The position numbers and the translations under genes were made by a program. Shown here piece after piece: positions 21,891 through 35,125 of a DNA stretch of 64,000 bases (position 1 is the stretch's first letter; each line of letters starts with the position of its first letter). The notes beneath the pieces were generated by a model. It ran no database searches and was not told the DNA's origin. It worked only from the letters and a program-made list of their open reading frames with translations. The stretch is from Metallyticus violacea (lineage: Eukaryota; Arthropoda; Insecta; Mantodea; Metallyticidae): contig CM060843.1 in the NCBI GenBank assembly GCA_030762175.1, positions 24,507,501-24,571,500 on the forward strand, written 5' to 3'.

Positions 21891-24535
21891 CGCATTTTTC
21901 AAGTCTGATTCTTCATTTCCAGCTTACTTGTGTCCTACACACGACTAGTGTGAAAGAACACTTTCCACATATAATACTAATATTGTACTTTCACTGATCA
22001 AAGTTGTGCGAGTAGAAAAGCGTGGGGAACTTGTCTGTCAACGGAACCGGCGACTGGAGTACAGCTCGCGCTCGGCTGTAGAGTTTCTGCAGCTAGGTTA
22101 GCAATTCTGATACGTTGATGATCTAAGGGAGGGGCGTTTAGGGCTTCTGCCTACGATTTAATTCAAGGTTTCTTTCGTAGTTGTGGATTTTAAAAATATG
22201 TTTTGCTTACCGCATACAATGTTGTGAAGACTTGCTTAAAGCTTCTATATTCCTTCACACATGATATTTTCAGTATTCATAACTGGACTCCATATATTGG
22301 GCAAAAAGAATTTGTATAGTGAAGTAGCCTTGCATAAGGTCCACGTGGAATGGACAATTAACATAGTCATACTGTGATTGGAGCACGCCTTACAACATTA
22401 GCTGTCGCTGATAACGTTTTGAGCACGGTGATAACAACGAGCACCAGGAGTAAAGCCTGAATTGTTTTGTACTACATTGAAAGCGGTGGTGCCTTCCTTG
22501 CTTTGGTGAAGAATCGCTACATGAAAGAGCAACGCAAAAGTGGTTCAAGATATTTTAATATGGGCATGAATCATCACTAGTTTCTTCTCGAGAGAGACGC
22601 CCTAGTACGTCGTTGGTGAAAAAATAAAGATGGTGACTCATCATAAGAATTTACAAGAAAGTTCCAGGTCAATAAAATTAAATCTGCATTATCGGCGAGC
22701 AATGAGAGAATACAAAACATTGATAAAGAATCCTTATATGCTGAACGACCCTCATAAATGCAGTGAATAGTGGTGCGTGTGAGATTATTATTATGTATAG
22801 GTTTTTAATATGAGAAATAGATTCCTTAAAACCCAATATGGCCAGTGCCCCCTGTATTAATGTCCACTTTGACAACATAATGTTTTGTTAAGTGAAGTGG
22901 AACTCTCAACAGGAATCATATTGTATGATATCCCGCAGTTCAGAAATATTTCGACAGCTACAACATCAACAAAGTTCTTTCTGAGGAACAATCTGCATTA
23001 GACAACAATAGAGAAAGAAGCAGTACTGTTCAAATCTTCGCCATCAATTACCGTGTTTTGCTTTCCCTACAGAACTATTTGAAAATGATGAACTCAAACC
23101 GCATCCGCATGTTCTTTAAGGTTTGTAATTCATAAAACACAGTGAAATCCCTCCGTTTTAATGATATTCATTTATTCAGCATTAAGAAACAGATTTCAAA
23201 TAGAAATCAGAAGCAATTGGAGGTTACGGCCGGGCTCCTTACGACAAGTGCAAACTTCCCCTTACTGATGGACATAAATACTGCTTAGTATAAAAAACAT
23301 ACTTGAATTGAAGAAGTAGAGTGTGGGATTAACAATTTAATACATTTCCTAATGAACAATGGAGCCTGTAATCGAACGGTTTCTCTTTAAAAGTAGTTTA
23401 GCTGAAGATAAATGAAATCTTCCACATAGTACAGAATATTTTACAATTTTAATTTCCTTTTATGAAAACCGTTCTTTCATACTAAACACGACCAAAAAGG
23501 AGCATTGGTTCTACTAATCGACGTGATTTTGTTTAGAAAATGCCATTATTAAAGAAATTCTCTTTAATTTATTTACCACGCTTTCTGCATCGATACAGCT
23601 TTGTTGACATAAACTACTTGAAAGTGTAGGGCAAACTTTTGATGTGAAACCCTTAAGAGCATCTTCCGGCACAGTGTTTGTACTTGAAGCTCGCGGGCGG
23701 ATGGAACGGCACTCCAGCAGAGATGCTGTGCAGAACTTTATGCTCCCTTATAATTTAGTACCATCCTCCTCCTCAGCGTTTCCCCTTGTATATATTCCTT
23801 CTGTGACATTCCTGTTATATTAGTAAAAAACCTTCTTCTATATTTAATGGTGACAGTCAAAGCCGTCATTGTCTATTTCTTCATTTTCATAAAATACTTA
23901 CGCTTCACACAATCAATATATTCGGAATAATGAAAATTATACATAAAGAACTGGTCCTTACTAAAGATAAGCACAATTTTAATATCAAATATTGCCTTTT
24001 ATATTAGTGAATTGTGTCATCCTGGTGACTAAAGGACGAATGATCTGATATTTATGCTGATATCTTGACTTTTAATTGTCTTCTCGGAATGGCAAGGTTT
24101 CTACAATAATTTATAATATTGCAAATGCTGATTGAGACAAGGAGTCGTGAAATGGCAAATCTCAATCATATTAAGGTAAAGTTTGAAAATAGTTAATCAG
24201 TTCCTATTTCGAAAGTCTAACGCCAGGGGCGCGCGAACTGCATGAGTAAAAATACCGAAGGAAAAAAGTCACACTAAAATTAATTTTCACATTAGAACAC
24301 AATAAAAAGGCACAATCACTAATACATAAGCACTGATGGTAGATAAACTATGCAGTTATAAGCTACGGTTGCCCTTTTGGGATATACGAGATTTTGAAGT
24401 TACTAAACGGGCTATTGACATTTAAATTTGTTTTTAATACTTTTTCGTGTAGCCATCAGCTCTAACGTCCTGGTGGTCAACCTATCTGTTAACCCATTTC
24501 GAATAAGTTTATGCATGCACTATCAGTTTCTCTAA
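21891..24535. other. AT-rich region, nothing recognisable
   Basis: No frame longer than about 66 codons is present and none has a motif. A slightly GC-richer patch at 22020-22140 gives no feature. Confidence 0.45.
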
Positions 24536-24795
24536 CCCCGTGGATGGCCTAGGTCATTGAGCGGGATATCTGGGATTCGATTCCCACCAGGACCGTCTCC
24601 CTTGACTGAGTTTATTCCGGTTTTCTTCAGTCCTCATAAATGGCAAATGTCGGGAAGGTCCCCTAAACTTAGACCCAGCATGTTTCCTACCTTTAAAATA
24701 AATCCTTTCCCGAAATACCATTTCATCTCATGTATCATCAGTGTCCACCGCCTGTGGTGCCTCTGTAGCAAAAATGGGCGTTAAACACCATAAAA
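24536..24795 (+). mobile_element. SINE family A, copy 3
   Basis: GTGGATGGCCTAGGTCATTG is a slightly damaged A box region and GGATTCGATTCCC the B box. The body and the ending GGGCGTTAAACACCAT follow, with an A-rich tail in place of TTCA repeats. No clear target duplication is visible, so this copy is probably older. Confidence 0.85.
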
Positions 24796-27214
24796 AAAAC
24801 TCTCAATTTCTTTCCTGAGCATTAAATGGGGAATGGTAACTACCAAGGTGACTAGTTGAAAAGTTTTCTTATGCAAACATCCACATAATTGTTTTAATAT
24901 AAAAGAAAATGCTTGGAACTTATTTTTTGACATATCCAACGGAACCTAACCTAACCTTATTAGGTGAGTGTTGCAGATAGATGCAATTTTACCCCTTCAC
25001 ACGAAAATAAACTATGGTTTGACTCTCCCTATTCATGCAAATAGTTCATCCTGGGTCAAGTGTGTGAAACTAAAACAATTTAATAAAATGAACTATTTAA
25101 TTTTTTTCATATTAATAACAACAATAATGACAGTAATGTCAATAAGTGCCAAACTTTAGGACATTTCATAAAAAAATATTTAATATTATTAGAAATAATG
25201 GATTACTTTAAATTGAAGCAGTTTGTATATGCAGATGTGGATGTAGTCGTTAGACCGAGGGTCCTACTTCATACCCCGGGTCGTTCAGGGGCCCGAAGTC
25301 GCCTTTCGTGTTTTTATTGGTTACGGGAGGAAGGAGATGGAGAATGGAGGTTTAAATCACATGACCTTCCTTCATGTAAATGTTTGAACTGTTTAATCAC
25401 ACTACACTGGTTATCGGCCACCTGGTTTGTTATCTATATAACTTTAATGATACGTGCTAATCTCGTCTACTGCCGCTGGTAAAGCACATGTATGAGAGTG
25501 AGCCGAATGTAAGACTGGAAAAACGTATATGTGAACAAACCGAATGTAATACTGAGAAGCGTCGTACTGCCTTAACTTCCTGGTCTGAACTGCGGCTGCC
25601 ATCTGGTAGAAACTGTCTGGTAGAAAAACGAAACGTGCCTTTTTTGCTAGATTGTTTCTTCTTATATATGAAATCCAAACGTCGCCACGTGGTTTCAAAA
25701 CGTTACGCGGGGTTTACAGCACAGCGCCCATAGTTTTCCTGAGCCTTTGAAATATTCAAATATAACTGGTGAGTTCTTGAGCTGCCAATTGCGCTTATTT
25801 TAAATCAATGGTCTTTCTGGCATTTAATTGGAGAGCTCCTCTTCATACGACGTGACCACGTTATCGTCGACACCTGTTCCCCCTCCTACCGTCAACGAAT
25901 TTTGGCGCATCTTCAGCAAATACGATACAAAATTATCTGTTGTTCGGTTACCTGCATACACTTAGCTTTGTCATAGTGGAGACTCTAGCCATTACCAGCA
26001 GAAGAAGCACAAAAGATGATGAAAGGCAACCTTTTCTCTATTGTCATAGAGTCAAACGTCCAGGTAGTCGTGAATACATTTTCATAACATAAAATGTCAC
26101 AGTTTGCTACTATAGGATGTATTATTGTTATTACTATTACTATTCACATTATCTAAAGAAATTTACTCTTGTGCATGCGCGTGTGTGAGGATCTGTCATA
26201 AAATTTAGACTACTTATGTTAAAACATATTCTATTATTGATATTTTTACTGTCATAACTATCATAAATTTTCCTTCTTAGTATTGTTAGGGTTTTTAATT
26301 TTAAGTTTTGCTCGTAAATTTATTTCCACTCTCATGATTTACATAGGTCGATATGTACACATTATCATTTAGTGCTTGTATTATTATTGTTATTTTTTTC
26401 TTAAGTTAATGTTTTCATTTTTTACTTTCATTGTGCATTTTATGTATTAGCATACATTTATTTATCTACGTCATGTTTATATGTATCGAATATTGCCCTC
26501 GTTATTGTTCATGTTATGATTTAATATTGTCGCTATAACTTGGTGTAATTATTATTAGATTGATATCGGCCTTACTCTGCCAGAATAAATAAATAATGAT
26601 AATTTTAATGTGTAGCATACCTTCAAAACCTGTTTTAAAGTTAAAAATCGCGAAGGAAAAATACCATCTATACTTAGGGCAACAAAAAATGAATCCAGCA
26701 CAGCTTCTACAATTCTCTGAAACATGAATGAACTCTGAATTTAATTATATAGATACTTTTTTTGCAACAAACAAGAGGTAGCTTTACTACGATAATCGTT
26801 TTGCCTCGACTTACCCGAGATACACAATGTCCTATAGTTTGTATTGAAAGTAGTTTCACTTCTTTAACTTTTCATACGTGATCCTTTTTATTATAACAAA
26901 AAATGCTGATGCACCAGGAATGAGATATGCCCTTTGCTGATTCTAGCGCTATCTAGCACATTTTGGAAACTATTTCTGATAATAAGAGTGCAAATTTAAA
27001 TATTTTATTGGGAACTATATTTCCACATATATAAGGTGATGTACAGAGTCCTCGTTTGGACACGTCGCCGGCTTAACGGGGATTTTCATGGTATCGGGAA
27101 GCACGGTGTTTGCCGGCGGAGTCCGATACTCAGAGGCCTTAAACTTCAAGGATATAGATTTTTGTAAGCATTCACCGCACGCCAAACACCAATTTATTGG
27201 TCATGCTACGACCC
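24796..27214. other. AT-rich region, possible LINE tail
   Basis: Overlapping frames at 25444-25733 on both strands have no motif. The sequence ending CCAGAATAAATAAATAATGA near 26580-26600 looks like a retroposon 3' tail, but no LINE protein motif lies upstream. A weak tRNA-like patch lies at about 25230-25300. Confidence 0.3.
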
Positions 27215-27730
27215 TTTGTGCAATATCGGGGTTTTCTCCACTCCAGTGTCTATTGTTTAGTGCCGCTATATGGTCATCCAAATAAAACCATGTTTCGCCC
27301 GTAAAAAAATTAAACGCGGGTTAATAGAGCGAACGTTAACTTTATCCAACATGCAATTACAGAAATAACTCTACGCACATTATCACGTGGTTGCAATTTC
27401 TGAACTACAGTTATTTTATAGGGTTTTAATTTTAAAAGTTTAGTGGCATCCAAGCCGAGGTTTGCAAAATTCCTGATTCCTTTGCAAGCTATATACGAAA
27501 TTTCTTCGTTCTAACTTTTCTCCGATGTCTTTTCTCGAGTTTTTCCTCTGTAAGAACCCGGCGATTTGTTGTTGGTTTCTCATCAAGAACAGATCCCGTT
27601 TCCCTAAATCTATTCACAAAATTATGAACCGTTTCTCTATGAGGAGCACAAATTGCAGAGAATCTGCTTATAAATCGCCGTCTCACTTCTCTACATGAGT
27701 TTGTTGTCACATAGGAATCCCATACATGAA
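27215..27730 (-). pseudogene. Decayed DUF4817-type transposase, copy 2
   Basis: A 73-codon minus frame at 27489-27710 begins with a helix-turn-helix region containing HRETVHNFVNRFRETGSVLD, typical of this group. Further along the minus strand, ETWFYLDDHIAALNNRHWS near 27230-27290 matches the segment around the first catalytic aspartate. Frames between the two are broken. It shares order and DNA words with copy 1 at 2.2 kb. Confidence 0.6.
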
Positions 27731-28874
27731 GATTCTGTGTGCTAAAGTATATGGGCTCTTTGGCATTATAAAAGCACTAGCGCATTTTAACACGGAAACA
27801 CGTGGATTACCAACATTATTTAAAGTATAGCATATCCTAGAGAAGATATGGAACCAGGCTTTCCGTTATGGCCAATACATGCTACAAGAACCATATTCAT
27901 CACACCTTTTGACTTTGTATTAGAGCAGCCAAAAGCACATTTTACAGTGTTTTGTGAAAAAAGTTATTCCCAGTGACAGCGAGAGCTGCTTTACCGATAG
28001 TTGGAGAACATAAGCTTTTGTTATGTTTATAACAAAAATATAAACATATAAACAAGTGATTTCTGAGGGTGATTACAGATCGCTTTTACATACAAACATA
28101 ATTCTCAAACACATATTAGATTAATATTACACAATTGCAATCTTCACGTCGATATTTTTGTTAAGTATAAAAGCTATGTAACGTTATAAACACAGTTTAT
28201 ATGCTGAATTAATTTCTCAATTTAAAAAAAAAAAAAACAATAAAGAGAAAATTAAACGCAAGAGCACTTTTTAAATTTCGGTATTGGAATGTACCTAACA
28301 GTCCAAATTTCCTTATTTTCAGAAATTATTTTTCTTATTTACTTAAATGCCATATACCAATTTTTGTGAAAAAAACAAACAAATATTGGTGCCGATAGAG
28401 CGATTTTTAAATTTTGGTTTTCAGGTACCTCTTGCCGCACATCTGAGAGCCTGATTTCCCTTAATTACTTACAGAAGCTATTTTCTTATTTTATTTAAAT
28501 GCCATATTCGGAGGTTCGTTGCTAAAAAATATATTAATGCCACTAGAGTGGTTTTTAAATTTTGGGCCGCAGGCAAACCATCTCCTGTCCAAATAGTTCG
28601 ATTTCACTGATTTTCAGGAACTACCTTTTTTTTTAAAATGGTATATATGGAGTTCTGTTGCGAAACAAAAATTAATGCCACTAGGGCGATTTTTAAATTT
28701 TGGATCCCCCCCCCCCAATAGTTCAATTTCACGATTTTCATCAGAAACCACTTGTTTATTTTATTTCAATGGCATATATCGAATTTCCTTTAAAAAAACA
28801 AAATTTCCACCCTTAGAGCTATTTTTAAATTTGGACTTAACCCCCAAAAGTTTTCAGGTATACACCCTCACATC

Positions 28875-29141
28875 TTAAGGCACGGACTCGTGAGCGGGAG
28901 GTCTGCGGTTCGAATCCCGCCAGGACCGTCCTCCCTAACTGGGGTTTTTTCCAGGTTTTCCTCAGTCTTCATAACTGGAAAATGCCGGGGAGGTACCTAA
29001 ACTTAGGCCTGGAACGCTTCCTTCCTTAAAAAAAAAATATATCCTTTCCCAATATATCATTTCATCTCATGTATCATCAGTGTCCACCGCCTCTGGTGCC
29101 TCAGTAGTAAAAACGGGCGTTAAACACTACTCAAAAAAAAA
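28875..29141 (+). mobile_element. SINE family A, copy 4, 5'-truncated
   Basis: This copy begins inside the A box at TTAAGGCACGGACTCGTGAG and lacks about 25 bases of the head. The B box GGTTCGAATCCCG and full body are present. The 11-bp repeat ACCCTCACATC at 28864-28874 and 29142-29152 is a perfect target duplication, so the truncation occurred at insertion. It interrupts the tandem array. Confidence 0.88.
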
Positions 29142-29891
29142 ACCCTCACATCCAATAATTTGATAATTTTTATAAACTAATCTTATTATTTTATTTAAAT
29201 GGTATATGTCCAGTTTTGTTATGCAAAAACAATTATTGGTGCTGCTAGAGCGATTTTTAAATTTTGGGTTTCATATTACCCTCATCTCCTAATGGCTCTA
29301 TTAGCCTCATTTTCAGAAAAAAAAGTATTCTATTTAAATGGCATATACAGAATTTCGTTGCGAAAAAACATATGTTAATGCCACTAGAGCGATTTTTAAA
29401 TTTTGGGATGCAAGCAAACTCCTTCTTATTGCCCAGATTAACCAGATTTTCAGAAATTATTATTCTTATTCTAATTAAATGACATGCAGGAAGTGGCGTT
29501 GCGAAAAATCAAATTTTAGTGCAACAAGAGAGATTTTCAAATATTGGGTTTCAGGTAAACCCCCCTCCTAATAGTTCGATTTCATCGATTTTCTAAAACT
29601 ATTTTTCATACTTTATTTCAATGGCCTTTATTGAGTTTCCTTTAAAAACGTTAAAAATTGCAGCCGCTAGAGCTATTTTTAAATTCCGGTTTAATCCTCA
29701 AAAGTTTTTTAGGTCTACTCCCACTCCGAGCAGCTCGATTGCATCATTTTCGAAAAAACAACTTTATCAATTTATTTTAAAGATTTTTACTAAGGTTGTT
29801 TAGATAAAGTAAAAATTGCTGTCGCTAGAGTGATTTTTCAATTTTTTTTTAAAAAACGTTTTACCTTAGAATAATCCCCACCCTCAAAGGA

Positions 29892-29917
29892 TTTTTTTTT
29901 TTTTTTTTTTTTTTTTT
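29892..29917. repeat. Poly-T run of 26 bases
   Basis: A single uninterrupted T tract lies inside the unclassified repeat element; an AC-dinucleotide tract lies nearby at about 30012-30030. Confidence 0.9.
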
Positions 29918-30190
29918 CGTTGACGAGCTCGACGAATTGATTGTTAATTGAAGGGTATGCGCCGAGTTTCGTTAAGAAAAAACAAAAATTGCGACTACTA
30001 GAGAGAGAACGGACACACACACACACACACATATATACGATCAATGCAGATTTGGATAGATTCGTAAAAAATATTTGCATTGGTACAATCGCAATAGTTT
30101 ACATTTCTTCGGAATTTGCTAAAATAAATAAATAAAAATGAAACAAATAAACTATAATATCCGACAAATTAGCACATTTTTCACGGTGTC

Positions 30191-32626
30191 GACCACAATA
30201 GCTTCATTCCTTCGAAATTTGCTAAAATGTGTAAAACGACTGTATCTATTCCAGCTTGGCAATCAAATCCTTTAATTTATAACCTGTTTCCAGCAATAGC
30301 AGCAGTAACTTTGTGAAAGCAATTACGCCAAATCATTCAACAAAGAAGCCACATTACAGCTAATATTACTCTGTTGAATGTCTCCCTTTCAGTTGACTCC
30401 TGTGTATTGAAGCCGCCGTCGCACTCTAGTAATTCCAAAGCTACCTGTTAAAGTTTGAAAACATTTGATGCACGAATTCCCCATTCCGTATTTTATCAAT
30501 TTCGCTGCGCGTTTGTCAGCAAGTGTAAATAAACACAAACTATTCAGAGCATAGGAATCGGCAAATATGAATTTGTTTGCATATACATTAAATTAAGTAC
30601 AAGAGAGGAACGAACTCGCATGGCCTACTTTCCTCCACTCTTACGTTCACATTAAAACGTTTTTCTTTTACTTAGAGCTCAGATGCAAATATAATGGGAC
30701 AACATAGACACATATTGATGCAGTAATATTTAAATGTTTTAATGAATCGTGTTCTGAAAAAAAAAATACGCTACATATTGAGGTAATGTATTTAGGTACT
30801 GATTTTCTAAGCAATTGTTTTTTACTTTTTAAAGAAAGTAAATAACTATTTATAGTACAAGTATTTCAAGTGGAATTTATTTTATTAAAATCGATTTTCA
30901 CCCGAATATGCTACTATATTTATATATTTTAAAATTATTAATTTTAAATTAAATGTATTGCAGTCATTCCAAAACGTTTCTTATTTCAAGAAAATAGTTC
31001 GCGTTTTTCCCTCTAGGAGGTGCATGTTGCTAATATAGCAACGATGGAAATTAGCTGTTTTAAACTATTTTGTCGCGTTATCATATTTTTTACATTATTA
31101 TTGCATTTTCTTTTTATATTATACTAAATTTCAAATTTAATTATCTGGCGCTGAAAGAAGACACAGTATGCATTTGGACATGCGTAATGATAAGATTTTC
31201 TTCCACGACACGATTCCAAAACTGTCAATGTGGTTACTAAAGAAAATAACCTTATATTTATTCAATATCATTAACTACACTATAGGGTGATTTTGAAATC
31301 GTCACAAAAGGAAATAAATATTTAAAATGTCATATATTATAAAATATATCATTGGTATTCTCTTAAATATATTAATAAAATCATCACATTCCGTTTTAAA
31401 CCAAAGTTGTAATATTGGATTGTTATAAAATGCGTACTTTTCTATTTTGAGTGCCTGTGTTAAAATAACTATTTTTAGTATGAGTTAAAAACATTTTTTT
31501 ACACCCTTACTGTCTACTTATCTTTTCTTTCAGGGATAAGAAAGTGTTGTATTTGGAAAAATATGAGAGGAATAATTGTAATTTGAGTCAGAACACAGAA
31601 TTATTTTATTTAGTATGAAAAATACTAATATTTTATGTGGCATTTTACATATTTCATTTGCATAGGATCGATATTTAAAAGCGACTTGGTTTCGATGCGA
31701 CGCAGGCAAACAAAATTATATTGAAGGCTGGAGTCGTAATCAATAAACATTTTCAATATGCAGATGTTCTTCTCTTGTTTAATTAAACAACGAATGCACA
31801 GATTACGATTGATTTTTTCTATTGTTTTTGCATCCCCGGATTATTAATTCTAAATTGAATTTACTGAATTACACTGCTGAATAAATTAAGGGAGTACTGC
31901 TTTCAACATGCGCCACGTATTCGTATTATTTTAAAGTAATGCTTCATTAATGAACAAATAAATTATATTCGTAATATTAATACTAGTGTGCCTCATTGAA
32001 AAATTCTATAGCCCTAATGATTTTCAATTTACACAAATTATTTATTAGAAATTAAGTTAGAAAAAGTTATGGAACTATGGCTTCAAATGCAGATGATAAT
32101 ATTGTAATATTTACTAGCATCAACTAGAGTAATACTGAAAAACAAATAATGAAATGCATATCATTAAAGGATGGCTTGATAAAATATGATATCCCTTAAT
32201 ATTACAAAAATTATTTTTAAATTTAAATTATTTTAAAGCTATTGTCATTTTAGGGCCTAAGTAAAGTCACTTCACTGGATAACATAATAACTACATAAAT
32301 ATACTTGCCCCGTTTTAAATTGTGAACATCTGTTTAAATACTTGCGGGTTAATGTTTACCACTACTTAACATGGGATAAATATATTGTGTAGATACATAA
32401 TATGCATTAATTACGAAGTTAATATATACAAAGTGGAAGAAAACCCAATACTTTCCCTTTCAGGTTTAATTCCGTTAAGTATGACGCACGGAACACTCCC
32501 CCCTCATTTTCGGTTTGAGAAAAAATAACATTTTGTGTTAAAATTTCAGGTATGTTTTCATGTAAATGTTTTAACATAATCGAGAATACTATGCTGCAGT
32601 TTAGAGTAAAACTTTATATGACTATA
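30191..32626. other. Very AT-rich region, nothing recognisable
   Basis: No open frame, tRNA box or inverted repeat could be supported in this stretch. Confidence 0.5.
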
Positions 32627-33901
32627 TGAAGATAGGCCCATAAGTTTCCGCCCTAACCATTTTCTAGGTATGATAAAGACAAAAACCATATTTCAATTTT
32701 CAATATAGTTACCCTTTATTGCAATATACTTCTCACATATTAGAATTAACTTTTGAATCCCCTATTCCAAAACAGTTAGAAGTGTTGTCTGCAAAATAGG
32801 CATAAATAGCATCCATCACTTCTTCGTCACACTTCAATTTCCTTCCTCGAACGTCATTCTTGAGTTTTGAGAAGAAGAAATAGTCACTGGGAGCTAGATC
32901 TGGGCTGTAGGGTAGATGGTCGATCTCCTTGAAGCCACATTTCTTCATAGCTTCCTTTGAAACAAGAGCTGTGTGACCTGGCACGTTGTCTTGAAGAAAG
33001 CGCACCTTCACTTAGCTTTCCTCGCCTTTTCTCTTTGATGGAAGCACGTAGTCTGTGCAGTAGACCAGCAAAGTACTTCCCATTTACTGTGATGTAACTC
33101 TTCTTGAAGTCAATGAAGAGTATTCCTTCACAGTCCCAAAACATTGTGGTCATTAACTTCTTGTTTGATTGAGTGACCTTGGCCTTTAGAGGTCTTCCTT
33201 CGCCAGGTTTACGCCACTCCATTGATTCTCTTATGGGCAAGGGATCATAGTAGAGGACCATAGTTTCATCTCCTGTAACAATTGTTTACAGAAGCTTTCT
33301 CTCGTTGCCATGACAGAACTCCAAAAAATGCCTGAAAACAGATGACGCGTTGCTGCTTTTGAACTGAGGGAAGAAGTCTAGGCACCCATCTTGCACAACC
33401 TTATTCATGTTTAAATGTTCATGAATAATTCGAAGGACTGTTGTTTTAGAAAGTCCCAACCTTGCTGCTATTTCTGTAGCTTTCAGCCGCAGATATTCCA
33501 TAATTTCTCCTTCCACAAAAGCGATGTTTTCAGTAGTGAGCACCTCCAAGGGCTGACCTGCACGTTCTTCTTTTTCAATGCTTTCTCCACTCATTCGAAA
33601 AAGTTTGGCCGATTCTTTTATGGTAAAATATGAGGGGAAAGATTCCCCATATAAACCGTCCAATCGCTGTTTAATTTCATTTGGAGTAAGTCCTCCTTTT
33701 ATGAAGAACTTATTAACAGCTCAATACTCCATTTTGAACATGTCACAATGTTCTACATACAATCTCCTTTATGCAACTATATCTGAACAACTGTACTCAG
33801 CGGAAAGGAAGTAACAGCTGCAATTATTTACTTAACAGATAAGGTTTTGTGAAGGCGATAATCCTTATCGGCGATGCCGGAAACTTATGGATCTACCATC
33901 G
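32627..33901 (-). mobile_element. Mariner transposon copy 1
   Basis: The ends are inverted repeats: CCCATAAGTTTCCG on the left and CGGAAACTTATGG on the right, in a TIR of about 25 bases. TA dinucleotides flank it at 32625-32626 and 33902-33903, the mariner target duplication. Length (1275 bp) is typical of mariner. The single gene inside is frameshifted. A second copy of the same family lies at 46.6-47.8 kb in the other orientation. Confidence 0.88.
32733..33741 (-). pseudogene. Mariner transposase (D34D), frameshifted
   Basis: The coding region starts at an ATG at 33739-33741 and spans about 336 codons, near the usual 345. A stop occurs within the first ten codons. The N-terminal half (33286-33663) has the helix-turn-helix TEIAARLGLSKTTVLRIIHE. 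The middle frame (32884-33261) holds VLYYDPLPIRESMEWRKPGE and the FIDF block. The C-terminal frame (32733-33011) holds LQDNVPGHTA and YSPDLAPSDYFFF with 34 residues between the two aspartates. The gene needs at least two frame changes and so is dead, but its domains are complete. Confidence 0.85.
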
Positions 33902-33989
33902 TATGTACTTTTTGTTTTATTTATTGTCGCTTTGACACTATTGGTCTTCTCTAACGTCTGTAATGTTGTGGGCTAAATACTATAAGTGT

Positions 33990-34155
33990 AAGTCTGTAGG
34001 GATGAATGGAATGAAATGAATTAATGATGGCACAAATGAGTTCGGTGTCCTTGACAACTTAAAGCTATCCGAAAAAAACCTTACCCATATAACTTGACCT
34101 GACCGGCATTCGAACCTCCGGATTAGTATTCGGAAATGCTACAAGATCACGGAGG
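33990..34155 (-). mobile_element. Probable tRNA-derived SINE (family D)
   Basis: The minus strand has GTGATCTTGTAGCATTTCC (A-box-like) and GGAGGTTCGAATGCC (B box), followed by a short body containing TTGTCAAGGACACCGAACTC and a tail of ATTCATTTCATTCC. No target duplication was confirmed. Confidence 0.5.
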
Positions 34156-34570
34156 ATGTGTAGGTGTGTATTGTTGGCAATTGTTCACTTATAAATTGAA
34201 ATTGAATGAATTAAACTTCAACAGGAGTAAACAGTAAAATTTATATCTGAGGTTTGAAGCAATATTAATGAGATGCCATCCCCAACTAAAATATTATAAA
34301 ATGTATATTATAAAATGTTAGCATAATCAATAACATATATTATAAATAGTATTACAATTAGTGTGTACAATTCATGTATATGTATGTTAGTAGTTTAGTT
34401 ATTTGTGTATTGTGTATTTCTTGGGCAGTAAGGGAAAAAAAAAACTGGCGGACAGAAACTTTAGAAATAAGCCAGAAAATGTAGAAAGTGAATGAGTTGT
34501 GTATTGGACAAAGAACAGATGACCATATGCCCTTCTTTTGTTCGTAGTTCCAAGATCCTTTTGTGTTAAA

Positions 34571-35125
34571 AAGGGTCGCCTCTTTTAAGGCTTCTGGAGA
34601 AACTCAGCTTTGTTAAAAATACGTAAGCAAGCGTAAAATAGAACAGACAAGAGAATAAAACCATGAGGGTGAAATAAACCAGATATCTCGACTTGGTGGA
34701 ACCGAAGGGGAAAAAAACAAAGTATTGCCTAAATTTAAGGCCCATGAAAGGTTCAATCAGGAATCTTAAAATAAGTATATGCACGCCCCTCGGCGAATAG
34801 TGAGAAATGTTTAAGAGGAATAATAGTCGAAATGGTAGCAAATGGTCAAAGAACCGGATGAGGGGATACTTGATAAAAGATTGTGATTTCGAGACCCGGG
34901 GATGGAGAAAGAGTTGAGCCATCAGTGGAATGTGAGCTTAGTGATCAGACAGGGTGAACTTAACCATCAGACAGAGTGAGTTTTAGCTATCGAAAGAAAA
35001 GTCAATTGAGCTATAGAAAGTTAAAGTAGAGCAATAAAGGGGAGCGTGTTTTGATAAACAATTAGTTCGGTTAGTGCAAGTGTGATTTAAGAACCGTTCA
35101 ACAGAACTAAAAAAAGGCGACCCTT
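34571..35125. mobile_element. MITE candidate with short inverted ends
   Basis: AAGGGTCGCCTCTTTT on the left is matched by the inverse AAAAAAAGGCGACCCTT on the right, a TIR of about 16 bases with few mismatches. The interior (555 bp in all) has no transposase motif. No target duplication was confirmed, so the superfamily is unknown and a solo LTR or chance match is not excluded. Confidence 0.4.

Larger units (their letters stand above)
28040..30190 (+). repeat. Unclassified repeat element with ~140-bp tandem units, copy 1
   Basis: The core is an array of about eleven degenerate units anchored on GAGCGATTTTTAAATTTTGG-like words at about 28263, 28398, 28545, 28684, 28815, 29247, 29386, 29527, 29669, 29827 and 29998. 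Most spacings are 131-158 bp; the larger 432-bp gap contains a SINE. Unique flanks on both sides (28040-28260 and 29915-30190) recur, inverted, around a shorter array at 53.3-54.6 kb, so array and flanks move or duplicate as one unit. No protein frame is conserved. It has no obvious terminal inverted repeats. Confidence 0.7.

Noticed and set aside
25230..25300. tRNA-like patch with GTAGTCGTTAGACC
   Set aside because: The B box is imperfect (GGGTCGTTC) and no body or target duplication is seen.
28675..30135. Several short plus frames of similar sequence
   Set aside because: They are repeated readings of the ~140-bp tandem units; the frame is not conserved between units.
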